Source: Pseudomonas graminis
Lineage (GTDB): Bacteria; Pseudomonadota; Gammaproteobacteria; Pseudomonadales; Pseudomonadaceae
DNA length: 51,504 nt
Assembly (NCBI RefSeq): GCF_900111735.1
Contig: NZ_FOHW01000022.1
Span: 1 to 51,504 of the forward strand
Direction of reading: 5' to 3'
Positions 1 to 9,327 of the stretch are shown piece by piece. The notes under the pieces were generated by a model, which saw only the letters and a program-made list of their open reading frames with translations, had not been told where the DNA came from and did no database searches. A program made the translations under genes and the position numbers. The stretch's first letter is position 1, and each line of letters opens with the position of its first letter.

Positions 1-93
1 GTGGGACCGGCTTTAGCCGGGAAGACGTCGGCATTCACACTGCAGAATTGAGGGTGCCCACACCGGCCCCTTCCCGGCTGAAGCCGGTCCCAC
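1..93. repeat. REPIN (two inverted REP sequences), class 1
   Basis: A left arm GTGGGACCGGCTTTAGCC (1-24) is followed by its inverted copy (70-93) with a spacer of about 45 bases. The same arm-spacer-arm unit of 92-93 bp recurs at 10800, 13796, 40626, 50010 and 51403. It is non-coding and can fold into a long hairpin. This architecture is that of Pseudomonas REPINs, which RAYT transposases mobilise in trans; no RAYT gene is in the window. Confidence 0.85.
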
Positions 94-132
94 TATCTGA
101 CCGCATGTATATGCCAGTCCGTGATGATCATG

Positions 133-157
133 CAGGACTGGCTTTAGCCGGTCCCAC
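133..157. repeat. collapsed single-hairpin REP
   Basis: The sequence reads like the left end of one REP joined directly to the right end of another (ACTGGCTTTAGCCGGTCCCAC), without the usual spacer. It forms one short hairpin and looks like a deletion derivative of the neighbouring REPIN. A similar unit lies at 13909-13934. Confidence 0.65.
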
Positions 158-336
158 TAATCCTCCGTATACCCCAGCGATCCACCCTCCCTCTCGCGAA
201 AGTGCCAGAAAAGCACAGTCCTAAAACGTCAATTGGATGACGCATAATACCATAGAAATGTGCCGATCGTCACAAAACGACGGTTTCCCGACATACGGCT
301 ACAACTTTTCCGTTGAGTTAGGTCATACCTGCTGCA

Positions 337-357
337 GTGCCGATTGGAAATTGGCAC
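337..357. promoter_or_regulatory. imperfect inverted repeat upstream of the epimerase
   Basis: The arms GTGCCGATT and AATTGGCAC surround a 3-base centre with one mismatch, 36 bases before the epimerase start codon. This could be an operator or a 5' leader hairpin. No known regulator consensus was recognised. The rest of 158-393 shows no gene. Confidence 0.35.
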
Positions 358-393
358 GCAGCGTGACCTCAGCCTGTGAACGGAGATAAGTAC

Positions 394-3300
394 ATGATTT
401 TTAACGTCCAAAATTTTGGCGCCAAGGGAGATGGCGTCTCTGACGACACCGCGGCCATTCAACAAGCGATTGATGCGGCAGCGGCGGCCGGCGGAGGACA
501 AATCTATGTACCCCCCGGGACCTACATCGTGTCGGGCGGTGAAGAACCGTCCGACGGCTGCCTCATGCTCAAAAGTAACGTCTACATGTACGGCGACGGC
601 ATGGGCGTCTCGAACATCAAGGTGGCAGACGGTTCCGACACAAAAATCACCGGCGTGATTCGCTCTGCCTACGGCGAAGAGACCCACGATTTCGGGCTGA
701 GCAACCTGACCATCGACGGCAACCGCGACAACACCACCGGCAAGATCGACGGCTGGTTCAACGGTTTCATCCCCGGCCAGGCAGGGTACGATTCCAACGT
801 CACCCTCGACGGCGTGGAAATCAAGGACTGTTCCGGTTACGGCTTCGACCCCCACGAACAGACCGTGAACATGGTCATCAAGAACAGCGTGTCCCATGGC
901 AACGGCCTGGACGGCTTCGTCGCTGACTTCCTGAGCGACAGCACCTTCGAAAACAACGTCGCCTACGACAACGATCGCCACGGTTTCAACGTGGTCACCA
1001 GCAGCCACGACTTCACCCTCAGCAACAACGTCGCCTATGGCAACGGCGGTGGCGGCATCGTCGTGCAGCGCGGCAGCGAGAACATCCCTTCGCCGAACAA
1101 CATCACCATCACCGGCGGTGAGGTCTATGGCAACGGCGCCGAGGGCGTGCTGATCAAGCTTTCGAGCGAGGTCACCATGACCGGTGTCGACATCCACGAC
1201 AACGCCAGCGCCGGCGTGCGCATCTACGGCAGCAACAACGTCGACGTGATCAACAACACCTTGAGCAACAACTCCCTGGGCGGCGGCGTGCCGGAAATCA
1301 TCATTCAGTCCTACGACGACACCAACGGCGTTTCCGGCAAGTATTTCAACGGCAGCGACAACACCGTTCAGGGCAACACCATCAACGGCAGCGCGCTGTC
1401 CACCTATGGCGTGGCCGAGCGCAACGAAGACGGCACCGACCGCAACGCCATCATCGGCAATACCATCAGCCACACCACCAAGGGCGACACGCTGCTGTAC
1501 GGCGATGGCAGCTACGTCAGCGCCACCGTACCTGTCGTGGCGGTGCAAGGCACCGATGGCAACGACACCCTGCTGGGCAGCGACGCCAACGAGATCTTCT
1601 ACGCCGGCGCGGGCAATGACACCGTGAACGGCGGCGGCGGCAGCGACATCCTCATCGGCGGTGCCGGCGTCGACAAGCTGACCGGCGGCGCAGGCGCGGA
1701 CATCTTCCGCTTCACCAGCGAAACCGACAGCTATCGCACCGCTACAACCAGCTTCGACGACACCATCACCGACTTCGACCCGACCCAGGACAAAATCGAC
1801 CTCGCCGGCCTGGGCTTCACCGGGCTGGGCAACGGCCGTGGCGGCACCTTGCAGGTGAGCTACAGCGCCAGCAACGACCGCACCTACATCAAGGATTACG
1901 ATGCCGATGCCAATGGCAATCGCTTCGAGCTGATCCTGGCCGGCAATCTGGTCAGCGCACTGACCGCCGACAACTTCATCTTCAACCGCACCCTCACCGG
2001 CACCGTCGGCAACGACTCGCTGCAGGGCACTGACGGGGCCGACACGCTGTTGGGCCTTGCCGGCAATGACAGCCTGGCAGGCGGCGGCGGTGACGATCGC
2101 CTCGACGGCGGCGCCGGGCAGGACACCCTGAGTGGTGGCGCTGGCGCTGACACCTTCGTGTTCTCCAGCCGCATGGACAGCTATCGCAACTACAACGCCG
2201 ATGGCGCGAATCTGGGCGACGTGATCACTGATTTCGACGTCACCTCTGACAAGATCGACCTTTCCAAGCTGGGCTTCACCGGCCTCGCCGACGGCATGAA
2301 CAATACCGTCTACGCGGTGCTCAACGACGCGGGCGACAAGACCTACATCAAGTCGCTGAACGCCGATGCCGAGGGCAACCGCTTCGAAGTCGCGCTGGTG
2401 GGCAACTACCTCGACAAGCTGACCAGCGCCAACTTCGTGTTCGCCACCGCACCGACGGTGAATCAGGCGCCGGTCGTGGCCAACCCGCTGCTGGACCAAA
2501 ACGCTACCGAGAACACACCGTTCAGCTACGTCGTCCCCGGCACCAGCTTCACCGATCCGGACAACGACAACCTCAGCTACACCGCCACCCTGGCCGACGG
2601 CACTGCCCTGCCAGCGTGGCTAAGCTTCGATGCCGTGACCCGCACGTTCAGCGGCACCCCGGGCACCACCGCGTCGGGCACCTACGCAATCAAGATCACC
2701 GCGAGCGACGCCAGCAACGCCACTGTCAGCGACAGCTTCACCCTCGCCGTCCAGGACGTGCCAGTGACGCCGGGCGAGATCAACGGCACGCCGGGCAATG
2801 ACACCCTCACCGGCACCACCGGCAACGATCAACTCTTCGGCGGCGCGGGCAACGACACCCTGAATGGCGGCGACGGCAACGACGTCCTCATCGGTGGCGC
2901 CGGTGCCGACAAACTCACCGGTGGGGCGGGTTCGGACGTGTTCCGCTTCACGTCCACCCAGGACAGCTACCGCACGGCGACCACCAGCGCCAGCGACCAG
3001 ATCCTCGATTTCGATGTGGCTGCCGACAAGATCGACGTCTCGGCCCTGGGCTACAGCGGGCTGGGCAACGGCCTCAACGGCACGCTGCAAGTGACCTATA
3101 ACGCCAACACCAACCGCACCTACGTCAAAGACAACGTCGCGGACGCCAGCGGCAACCGTTTCGAGCTGTCCCTGGCGGGTAATCTGGCCGGCAGCCTCAA
3201 CGCCAGCCATTTCGTCTTCACCAATCAAAACGTGCCTATCAACGTCGCGCCGGTGGTGGTGATTCCGCTGCTGGACCAGAACGCGACGGAAAACTCGCCA

Positions 3301-6009
3301 TTTACCTACGCGGTCACCAGCAACAGCTTCTCCGACGGTAACAACGACACGCTGACTTACACCGCGACCCTGGCCGATGGCAGCGCCCTTCCCGACTGGC
3401 TCACCTTCGACAGCACCCGCCTGACCTTCAGCGGCACGCCCACCAGCACCGCCTCCGGCAATTACACACTGCTGATCAAAGCGACTGATCCGTCGGGCGC
3501 GTCAGTCAGTGACAGCTTTGCCCTGGCCGTGGCCGATGCGCCGGCCAGCACCATCACCGGCACCGACAATGGCGAAGCGATCGCGGGCACCGCAGGCGCC
3601 GACCTGATCCTCGGGCTGGGCGGCAACGACACCATTCGCGCCGGCGCAGGCCCGGACATCATCGACGGCGGCGCAGGTCGCGACTCGCTTTACGGCGGCG
3701 AAGGTGCCGACACCTTCCGCTACACCAGCGTCCAGGACAGCTACCGTGACTACACCACTGGCGGAGTGACGGCCACCGACACGATCTACGACTTCACCCA
3801 CGGCGTGGACAAGATCGACGTGTCGACCCTGGGCTTCCTCGGCCTGGGCGACGGCAGCAACGGCACGCTGTACCTGAGCCTGAACGCGGCCGGCGACAAG
3901 ACGTACATCAAATCCAGCGTGCCTGACGCCGACGGCCATCGCTTCGAGATCGCCCTGAGCGGTAACTACCTGAACACCCTCACCGCAGACGACTTCGTGT
4001 TCGGCTCGCGGGCCGACCAGGACATCCTGTTCCTGCCGACCCTAGGCCAGTCCAACGCCCGTCTGTTGCGCATGACCGAAGACGACAGCCAGTCCGGCAC
4101 CACCATGCTGGTGGACGGCCTGAGCAAGTACACCACCTACGACGTGCGCAGCCAGTTCAACGACGCCGACGGCAATGGCATCGACATCGCAGTGGGCGGC
4201 AGCACGGTCAACGGTATGTCGACCCTCGGCGCCGAAGAGCTGAAGTTGTGCTGGTGGCTGACCGACACCGACCAACCGGGCCCGGCCCTGTTGCGCGCGG
4301 TGGCGCTTTTGAACGACCAGCTCACCGAGCTGAAAGCGGTCGACAACGTGACCATGGGCATCATCTGGGGTCAAGGCGAGGAAGCGGCGCAGGAAATCGC
4401 CCGCGCCTCGGACAAGGAGGCCGCCGCGGCGGCGTACAAGGCGGCGACCTTATCGGTCTTCGATTACCTGCACGCTCAGTTCGGCAACTTCAACGTGTAC
4501 ATGATGGAAACCGGTCACTACGACCAGGACGCCGCCCGCGCCCGTGGCTTCTCGGAAGAGAAGATCGCCGGCATCGTCGAGGGCGTGGGCTATGTGCGCG
4601 CCACCCAGGAAGCGATTGCCGCCCAGCGTGACGACGTGAAGATTGCAGTCGACTACACCGACCTGCCGTTGCGCCACGAGGTCGACCCGCTGGTCTATCC
4701 CGATGACGTCTGGCACTTGCACGAAGAGTCTGCCGAGATCGTCGGCCAGCGTCTGGCCGACTACATTGCCGATGATCTGGGCTTCAAAGGCGACCCCAGC
4801 GACAACAATAGCGTGCAGGCGATTTTCGACGGGGTGCAGAACGAAGGCGGCCTGATCTTCGGTACCGACCAGGCCGACACCCTGGTGGGCTCGTCCGGCA
4901 ATGACACCCTGGACGGTGACCTCGGCGCCGACAGCATGAGCGGTGGCGATGGCAATGATATTTACATCGTCGACAACGCCTTCGACAGCATCACCGAAAG
5001 CAGCGACTCGCCGTCGCAGATCGACACCGTGCAGGCGTCGGTCAGCTGGACCCTCGGCGCTAATCTGGAAAACCTGGTGCTCACCGGTGTTTCAGCCATC
5101 GACGGCAACGGCAACGAGCTGCGCAACTTCATCACCGGCAACGCGGCGGCCAACGTGATCGACGGCGCAGGCGGTGCCGACAGCATGAGCGGCGGCAACG
5201 GCAACGACACGTACTACGTCGACGACAGCGGCGACAGCGTGATCGAAACCAACGCCGATCGCGTCACCGGCGGCATCGACAGCGTGCACAGCACCCTGGC
5301 GACGTTCACCTTGGGCAATAACGTCGAAAACCTGTACATCGACAGCATTGACGCGGCCAACGGCATCGGTAACGCCCTGGACAACGTGCTGTTCGCAGGC
5401 AGCGGCGATAACGTGATGGACGGGCGCGGCGGCAACGACACGGTGTCCTACTACGGCGCGCAGGCCGGCATCACCGCCACCCTGTCGACCTCGGCGCAGC
5501 AGAACACCGTGGCCTCAGGCCTGGACACGCTGAAGAGCATCGAGAACCTGATCGGCAGCGCCTTCGACGACAGCCTGACCGGCAACAGCGGCGCCAACGT
5601 GCTCAACGGCGGTGCCGGCAATGACACGCTGATCGGCGGCTCGGGCAATGACCGTTTGATCGGCGGCGCTGGCACTGACTCGCTCACCGGCGGCACCGGG
5701 GCGGACACCTACGTGTTCGACTCCATCGCCGACATGGGCGTCGGTGCATTGCGTGACGTGATCAACGGCTTCAAGAGTGCCGAGGGCGACCTGCTCGACT
5801 TCAGCGCCCTGGACGCCAATCCGCAGACCACGGGGATCGACGCGTTTACTTTCATCGGCAGCAATGCCTTTGACAGCAATGACGCGACCGGGCAGATACG
5901 CTTCGCTGACGGGATCCTCTACGGCAGCATCAACGCCGATGCGACCCCGGATTTCGAAATCCAGCTGGTCGGCGTCAAGGAGCTGCACGTCACTGACCTC
6001 GTTGCCTGA
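394..6009 (+). CDS. psmE: secreted mannuronan C5-epimerase / alginate O-acetylhydrolase, PsmE/AlgE type
   Basis: This 1871-aa protein should convert mannuronate to guluronate in extracellular alginate and remove O-acetyl groups. The ATG at 394 follows GGAG and gives exact AlgE4 numbering of the active site: K117, D119, Y149, D152-P-H154 and R195. Module order is: epimerase A-module (1-385); two calcium-binding RTX R-modules (386-685); Ig-like repeat (about 689-789); R-module (797-943); second Ig-like repeat (950-1049); R-module (1055-1205); SGNH-type hydrolase (1209-1467); RTX/beta-roll repeats (1488-1669); C-terminal R-like module (1683-1871). In the hydrolase, GQSN (S1220), WGQGE and D1438-V-W-H1441 match sialate-O-acetylesterase-like enzymes. 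There is no N-terminal signal peptide; type I export by the C-terminal RTX end is expected, but no exporter genes are adjacent. A dual-activity P. syringae enzyme (PsmE) is known; the module order here is read from this sequence. Confidence 0.93.
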   Translation: MIFNVQNFGAKGDGVSDDTAAIQQAIDAAAAAGGGQIYVPPGTYIVSGGEEPSDGCLMLKSNVYMYGDGMGVSNIKVADGSDTKITGVIRSAYGEETHDFGLSNLTIDGNRDNTTGKIDGWFNGFIPGQAGYDSNVTLDGVEIKDCSGYGFDPHEQTVNMVIKNSVSHGNGLDGFVADFLSDSTFENNVAYDNDRHGFNVVTSSHDFTLSNNVAYGNGGGGIVVQRGSENIPSPNNITITGGEVYGNGAEGVLIKLSSEVTMTGVDIHDNASAGVRIYGSNNVDVINNTLSNNSLGGGVPEIIIQSYDDTNGVSGKYFNGSDNTVQGNTINGSALSTYGVAERNEDGTDRNAIIGNTISHTTKGDTLLYGDGSYVSATVPVVAVQGTDGNDTLLGSDANEIFYAGAGNDTVNGGGGSDILIGGAGVDKLTGGAGADIFRFTSETDSYRTATTSFDDTITDFDPTQDKIDLAGLGFTGLGNGRGGTLQVSYSASNDRTYIKDYDADANGNRFELILAGNLVSALTADNFIFNRTLTGTVGNDSLQGTDGADTLLGLAGNDSLAGGGGDDRLDGGAGQDTLSGGAGADTFVFSSRMDSYRNYNADGANLGDVITDFDVTSDKIDLSKLGFTGLADGMNNTVYAVLNDAGDKTYIKSLNADAEGNRFEVALVGNYLDKLTSANFVFATAPTVNQAPVVANPLLDQNATENTPFSYVVPGTSFTDPDNDNLSYTATLADGTALPAWLSFDAVTRTFSGTPGTTASGTYAIKITASDASNATVSDSFTLAVQDVPVTPGEINGTPGNDTLTGTTGNDQLFGGAGNDTLNGGDGNDVLIGGAGADKLTGGAGSDVFRFTSTQDSYRTATTSASDQILDFDVAADKIDVSALGYSGLGNGLNGTLQVTYNANTNRTYVKDNVADASGNRFELSLAGNLAGSLNASHFVFTNQNVPINVAPVVVIPLLDQNATENSPFTYAVTSNSFSDGNNDTLTYTATLADGSALPDWLTFDSTRLTFSGTPTSTASGNYTLLIKATDPSGASVSDSFALAVADAPASTITGTDNGEAIAGTAGADLILGLGGNDTIRAGAGPDIIDGGAGRDSLYGGEGADTFRYTSVQDSYRDYTTGGVTATDTIYDFTHGVDKIDVSTLGFLGLGDGSNGTLYLSLNAAGDKTYIKSSVPDADGHRFEIALSGNYLNTLTADDFVFGSRADQDILFLPTLGQSNARLLRMTEDDSQSGTTMLVDGLSKYTTYDVRSQFNDADGNGIDIAVGGSTVNGMSTLGAEELKLCWWLTDTDQPGPALLRAVALLNDQLTELKAVDNVTMGIIWGQGEEAAQEIARASDKEAAAAAYKAATLSVFDYLHAQFGNFNVYMMETGHYDQDAARARGFSEEKIAGIVEGVGYVRATQEAIAAQRDDVKIAVDYTDLPLRHEVDPLVYPDDVWHLHEESAEIVGQRLADYIADDLGFKGDPSDNNSVQAIFDGVQNEGGLIFGTDQADTLVGSSGNDTLDGDLGADSMSGGDGNDIYIVDNAFDSITESSDSPSQIDTVQASVSWTLGANLENLVLTGVSAIDGNGNELRNFITGNAAANVIDGAGGADSMSGGNGNDTYYVDDSGDSVIETNADRVTGGIDSVHSTLATFTLGNNVENLYIDSIDAANGIGNALDNVLFAGSGDNVMDGRGGNDTVSYYGAQAGITATLSTSAQQNTVASGLDTLKSIENLIGSAFDDSLTGNSGANVLNGGAGNDTLIGGSGNDRLIGGAGTDSLTGGTGADTYVFDSIADMGVGALRDVINGFKSAEGDLLDFSALDANPQTTGIDAFTFIGSNAFDSNDATGQIRFADGILYGSINADATPDFEIQLVGVKELHVTDLVA

Positions 6010-6030
6010 GTAATCGCGTAAACACAAAAA

Positions 6031-6058
6031 CGGCCTCCGCAATGGAGGCCGTTTTTTT
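6031..6058 (+). terminator. rho-independent terminator after psmE
   Basis: Perfect 8-bp stem CGGCCTCC/GGAGGCCG with a 5-base loop, followed by seven T residues, 21 bases after the epimerase stop codon. Confidence 0.92.
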
Positions 6059-6157
6059 GCACGACCGGTACGCCCGCGTAGACCCCGAAACACACCCAGG
6101 TTGCGCACCTACAGGTTTTGCGGACACCGCGACTATCCGGTTGGGCGAAGATCAATG

Positions 6158-6289
6158 GTAGGAGCGTGGCTTGTCCCGCGATCGGCTGCGCAGCAGTCGT
6201 AAAGCCTGACGCCTCGGTTTTACCGCGATACCGCGACTACCGGATTACTGCCGCTTCGCGCCAGATCGCGGGGCAAGCCACGCTCCTAC
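6158..6289. repeat. inverted REP pair, class 2 (GTAGGAGCGTGGCTTG type)
   Basis: A left arm starting GTAGGAGCGTGGCTTG (6158-6183) and an inverted right arm (6264-6289) flank an 80-base spacer. The arms differ from class 1 REPs. No credible gene lies in 6060-6960; the open frames here are made of repeat sequence. Confidence 0.75.
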
Positions 6290-6304
6290 GGGTTATTCAT
6301 TCAA

Positions 6305-6722
6305 CGCGAATCTTCGGCTGGATAGCCATCCACTGTAGGAGCGCGCTTGCCCGCGAAGACGTCGGTATAGACGACAAATATGCGTCGGATGTACCGCCCA
6401 CTCGCCAGCAAGTCCGATGTACCACCTCTTCGCCAGCAAGCCGGCTCCCACAGGTTATCTGTCCCGCGCGAATCTCCGGCTGGATAGCCATCCACTGTAG
6501 GAGCGCGCTTGCCCGCGAAGACGTCGGTACAGGCGATAAAAACGCGTCGGATGTACCGCCGATTCGCCAGCGAGCCGGCTCCCACAGGTTATCTGTCCCG
6601 CGCGAATCTTCGGCTGGATAGCGATCCACTGTAGGAGCGCGCTTGCCCGCGAAGACGTCGGTACAGACGATAAAAACGCGTCCGATGTACCACCTCTTCG
6701 CCAGCAAGCCGGCTCCCACAGT
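6305..6722. repeat. tandem array of three REP-containing units
   Basis: Three direct copies begin with CGCGAATCT(T/C)CGGCTGGATAG at 6305, 6467 and 6601. Each holds GTAGGAGCGCGCTTGCCCGC and, except at the third copy's variant end, an inverted partner ending GCCGGCTCCCACAG. Copy 1 (162 bp) carries an extra insertion of about 28 bp relative to copy 2 (134 bp). This is a local amplification of a REPIN plus flank, not a CRISPR array, because no constant repeat/variable spacer pattern is present. Confidence 0.8.
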
Positions 6723-6967
6723 AAGCCCCGGCAACACCCAAAATCAGAGGCAGACGCAAACCCGCAGGGGCCGGGTTGTTGTGACGGCTACATTTGCGGC
6801 GATCGAGTCGACCTGTACGATTTTCAGGCCACGCGGCGTCGAATGAATCGAAACCCCGGCCGCTCATCCGTCACAGGTGTCGATCATCGACTGACCTGCA
6901 ACTCGATGGAATTTTAGCGAACTGCCTCCCTCTGACCTACATATCAAGAAAAGTCAGCAGGCTAGTC

Positions 6968-8326
6968 ATGACCTCTTTACAGCTACTTTCCGAGCGTTCT
7001 GCCACGGCGCATCTATCCAACGGCGCCCACTACTCGCTGTACTCCCGTCTCCTGCGCGGCCAGGTGGAAGCCGAGCGGGACAACGCTCGTGATTTTCTCC
7101 AGGAGCAACTGGAGATCGCGAAAACGCTGCCGTCAAACCTGCCTGCTGACCTCAACGAACTGTCGACCTGGGTGGCCAGTAACAGTCATTCCGTGGCCGA
7201 GCAATATCGCGTCTATCTGGAGGAACGCCGCGCCGGCGGGCCTCGGAAGTTCTTCACCAACAAAGCCCACGCGCTGTATTTCCTGCAAAGCGTCGCGCCG
7301 AGCAAGCTGGTAGATGGGGCCTGGCTGTACGGCACGGTGAAGTATGCCAACGACTGGCGCTACCACGGCCTGATCCGCACCTACCTCGAAGAACTGGGAG
7401 ACGGCGAGCCTGCACTCAACCACGTCGTGCTGTACCGCAATCTGCTCACCGAACACGATTGCGCGCCCATCGCGCAGCTGGACGATTCGCTGTATTTGCA
7501 GGGCGCCATTCAGCTGGGTCTCGGCCACTTGAGCGATGAGTTCTTGCCGGAAATCCTCGGCTACAACCTGGGTTATGAGCAACTGCCGCTGCATCTGCTG
7601 ATCACTTCGTTCGAGCTGAGTGAACTGGGCATCGACCCCTATTACTTCACCCTGCACGTGACCATCGACAACGCCAGTTCGGGCCACGCCTACAAGGCGG
7701 TCCAGGCCGTGCTGGATCTGTTGCCGAACGACGACAGCAAGGGTGAATTTATCGAGCGTCTGCGCGCGGGCTATCTGCTCAATGATCTGGGCATAGGCTC
7801 GACCGATATCGTCCGCGCCTTCGATCTGGAAGAAGAAGTGGTCTCGATGCTGGAGACCAAAAGCACCTTCGGTCAGCACATGCATTCTGATTACTGCCGC
7901 CTTGAGGGTCGCACGATCAATGACTGGCTCGCCACGCCCGGCCAGAGTCGTCAGTTGCTGAGTGCGCTGGAAGATCGCGGCTGGATCAAGCGCAATCAAG
8001 ACCCGCAGGACAGCCGATTCTGGCAACTGATCGACGGCCCCGGCGCGGTGATGTTTGGCGTATTCAGTGGCTATGAAATGCAACTGCTGAAAGACTGGAT
8101 CGCCGGTGACTGGCAAGCCTCCGAGCAGAGCAACCCTTTCCGCACGCGCTTCCGTCGCCGCCCCGTGGCGACCACCGACACCGAACAGTCGCCGCGCAGC
8201 GCCCCCTCCCTGCCATTCGAAAAACTGGTTGAGCTCATCGCTCCCGATTCCCATCCAACGCCCGAAGGCCTGGCGGCCACCCGAATCTATGCTCGCCAAC
8301 TGGCGCAAGGAAGCCTGACACGATGA
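6968..8326 (+). CDS. heme-oxygenase-like iron-containing redox enzyme (HDO-type)
   Basis: This 452-aa protein resembles the Haem_oxygenas_2 / iron-containing redox enzyme family. Substrate and product are unknown. Candidate metal ligands follow the helical pattern of heme-oxygenase-like diiron enzymes: E141/E142 and H152 (in LEELGDGEPALNH), E204 (in EILGYNLGYE), and H230, D234 and H240 (in LHVTIDNASSGH). Note H-x3-D-x5-H rather than the H-x3-D-x2-H of the well-studied members. A conserved C-terminal part (residues 300-385) carries MHSDYC and MFGVFSGYE. The ATG at 6968 was chosen because residues before it lack similarity to the family; its ribosome site is weak. The stop overlaps the next gene's start (ATGA), so it is very likely co-translated with the methyltransferase. 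The assignment to a diiron enzyme is an inference from spacing. Confidence 0.75.
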   Translation: MTSLQLLSERSATAHLSNGAHYSLYSRLLRGQVEAERDNARDFLQEQLEIAKTLPSNLPADLNELSTWVASNSHSVAEQYRVYLEERRAGGPRKFFTNKAHALYFLQSVAPSKLVDGAWLYGTVKYANDWRYHGLIRTYLEELGDGEPALNHVVLYRNLLTEHDCAPIAQLDDSLYLQGAIQLGLGHLSDEFLPEILGYNLGYEQLPLHLLITSFELSELGIDPYYFTLHVTIDNASSGHAYKAVQAVLDLLPNDDSKGEFIERLRAGYLLNDLGIGSTDIVRAFDLEEEVVSMLETKSTFGQHMHSDYCRLEGRTINDWLATPGQSRQLLSALEDRGWIKRNQDPQDSRFWQLIDGPGAVMFGVFSGYEMQLLKDWIAGDWQASEQSNPFRTRFRRRPVATTDTEQSPRSAPSLPFEKLVELIAPDSHPTPEGLAATRIYARQLAQGSLTR

Positions 8327-9327
8327 ACCCGCAGACGTTGCTCGATCCCGCACTCGACACGCCCGAAATGTCCGAAATGTCCGAAATGTCCGACAAAGAC
8401 CACGACCTGGCCCTGCTGCAACTGGGCCAGCGCCTCCAGGACGGAGGCTATCGCTTCATGACGGTCACACCGTTGACCCATCAGCGGGTCAATGCGCGTG
8501 AGCAGAATCGCACGGCGCGCAGCCTGCGCGACGTCTTCGGCTGGAGCCGCCCGTTCGAAACCGGGCTGCTGGATGAGGTCGATCTCGAGACGCTGCTTGG
8601 CGCCGGTGTGCTGCGTGCCCACGCCGGCATGTGGGTCAGTGACGTGCGCTGGTCGAGCCTGGATGACGTGCTGTTCGTCCACTCCGCCTTCCCCACCGTG
8701 GCCCACGATTCTGTGTTCTTCGGCCCCGATACCTATCGCTTTGCCCAAGCCATTGAAGATCATCTGCGCAGTTCGACGCACCCCATCCGTACCGCCGTCG
8801 ACATTGGCTGCGGAAGTGGCGTCGGGGCGATTTTGATCGGCCGTGCACGACGGGACGCCAGTGTGCTGGCCGTGGACATCAACCCCACTGCCCTGCGCTT
8901 TACCGCAGTGAATGCTTCGCTGGCCAAGACCGAAAATGTGGTCGCCTACCACAGCGACATTCTGGCGGGCACCACGGGCGAGTTCGATTTGATCGTCGCC
9001 AACCCGCCGTACATGAAAGACAGTCAGGAGCGCGCCTACCGCCACGGTGGCGATCAGCTCGGTTCGGAGCTCTCGGTGCGCATTCTGGCGCAAGCCATCG
9101 AGCGACTGGCCCCGGGCGGCAGCGTGTTGCTGTATACCGGCGCGCCCTCGGTCGATGGCGTCGACCTGTTCCTTGAGCAGGCACGCAAACGGGTCGATCG
9201 CCCTGATCTCGCCTGGTCTTATCGCGAGATGGACCCTGACGTATTCGGTGAAGAGCTTGAAACCGAGACCTATCAGGAAGCTGACCGCATCGCTGCGGTG
9301 GTGCTGACGGTGACGCGGATCCAGTGA
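8323..9327 (+). CDS. class I SAM-dependent methyltransferase with NPPY motif
   Basis: 334 aa. The SAM-binding Rossmann motif is VDIGCGSGVGA (about residues 157-167), with the acidic loop AVDIN and the NPPY signature (about residues 227-230) seen in PrmC/HemK-like and other N- or O-methyltransferases. The NPPY motif suggests methylation of a polar amide or amine nitrogen, but the substrate is not known. It is probably not PrmC, since it sits with the diiron-type protein and has a different N-terminal half. The N-terminus contains three tandem 9-base repeats coding for Met-Ser-Glu (8367-8393). It overlaps its upstream neighbour by ATGA and the downstream gene by TGATG, so three genes form one tightly coupled operon. 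Confidence 0.82.
   Translation: MNPQTLLDPALDTPEMSEMSEMSDKDHDLALLQLGQRLQDGGYRFMTVTPLTHQRVNAREQNRTARSLRDVFGWSRPFETGLLDEVDLETLLGAGVLRAHAGMWVSDVRWSSLDDVLFVHSAFPTVAHDSVFFGPDTYRFAQAIEDHLRSSTHPIRTAVDIGCGSGVGAILIGRARRDASVLAVDINPTALRFTAVNASLAKTENVVAYHSDILAGTTGEFDLIVANPPYMKDSQERAYRHGGDQLGSELSVRILAQAIERLAPGGSVLLYTGAPSVDGVDLFLEQARKRVDRPDLAWSYREMDPDVFGEELETETYQEADRIAAVVLTVTRIQ

Noticed and set aside
350..370. Sigma54 promoter TGGCAC upstream of psmE
   Set aside because: The -24 element is present, but the expected TTGC at -12 is missing (GTGACC instead).
229..2499. 756-aa open frame antisense to psmE
   Set aside because: It is a by-product of GC-rich codon bias and the glycine/aspartate repeats of the epimerase; the sense frame has exact catalytic residues.
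6118..6621. Open frame within the REP array
   Set aside because: It consists of repeated REP sequence and would repeat the same peptide; not a credible gene.
6305..6722. CRISPR-like array
   Set aside because: The copies are long direct repeats with palindromic REP arms, without short constant repeats and unique spacers, and no cas genes are present.
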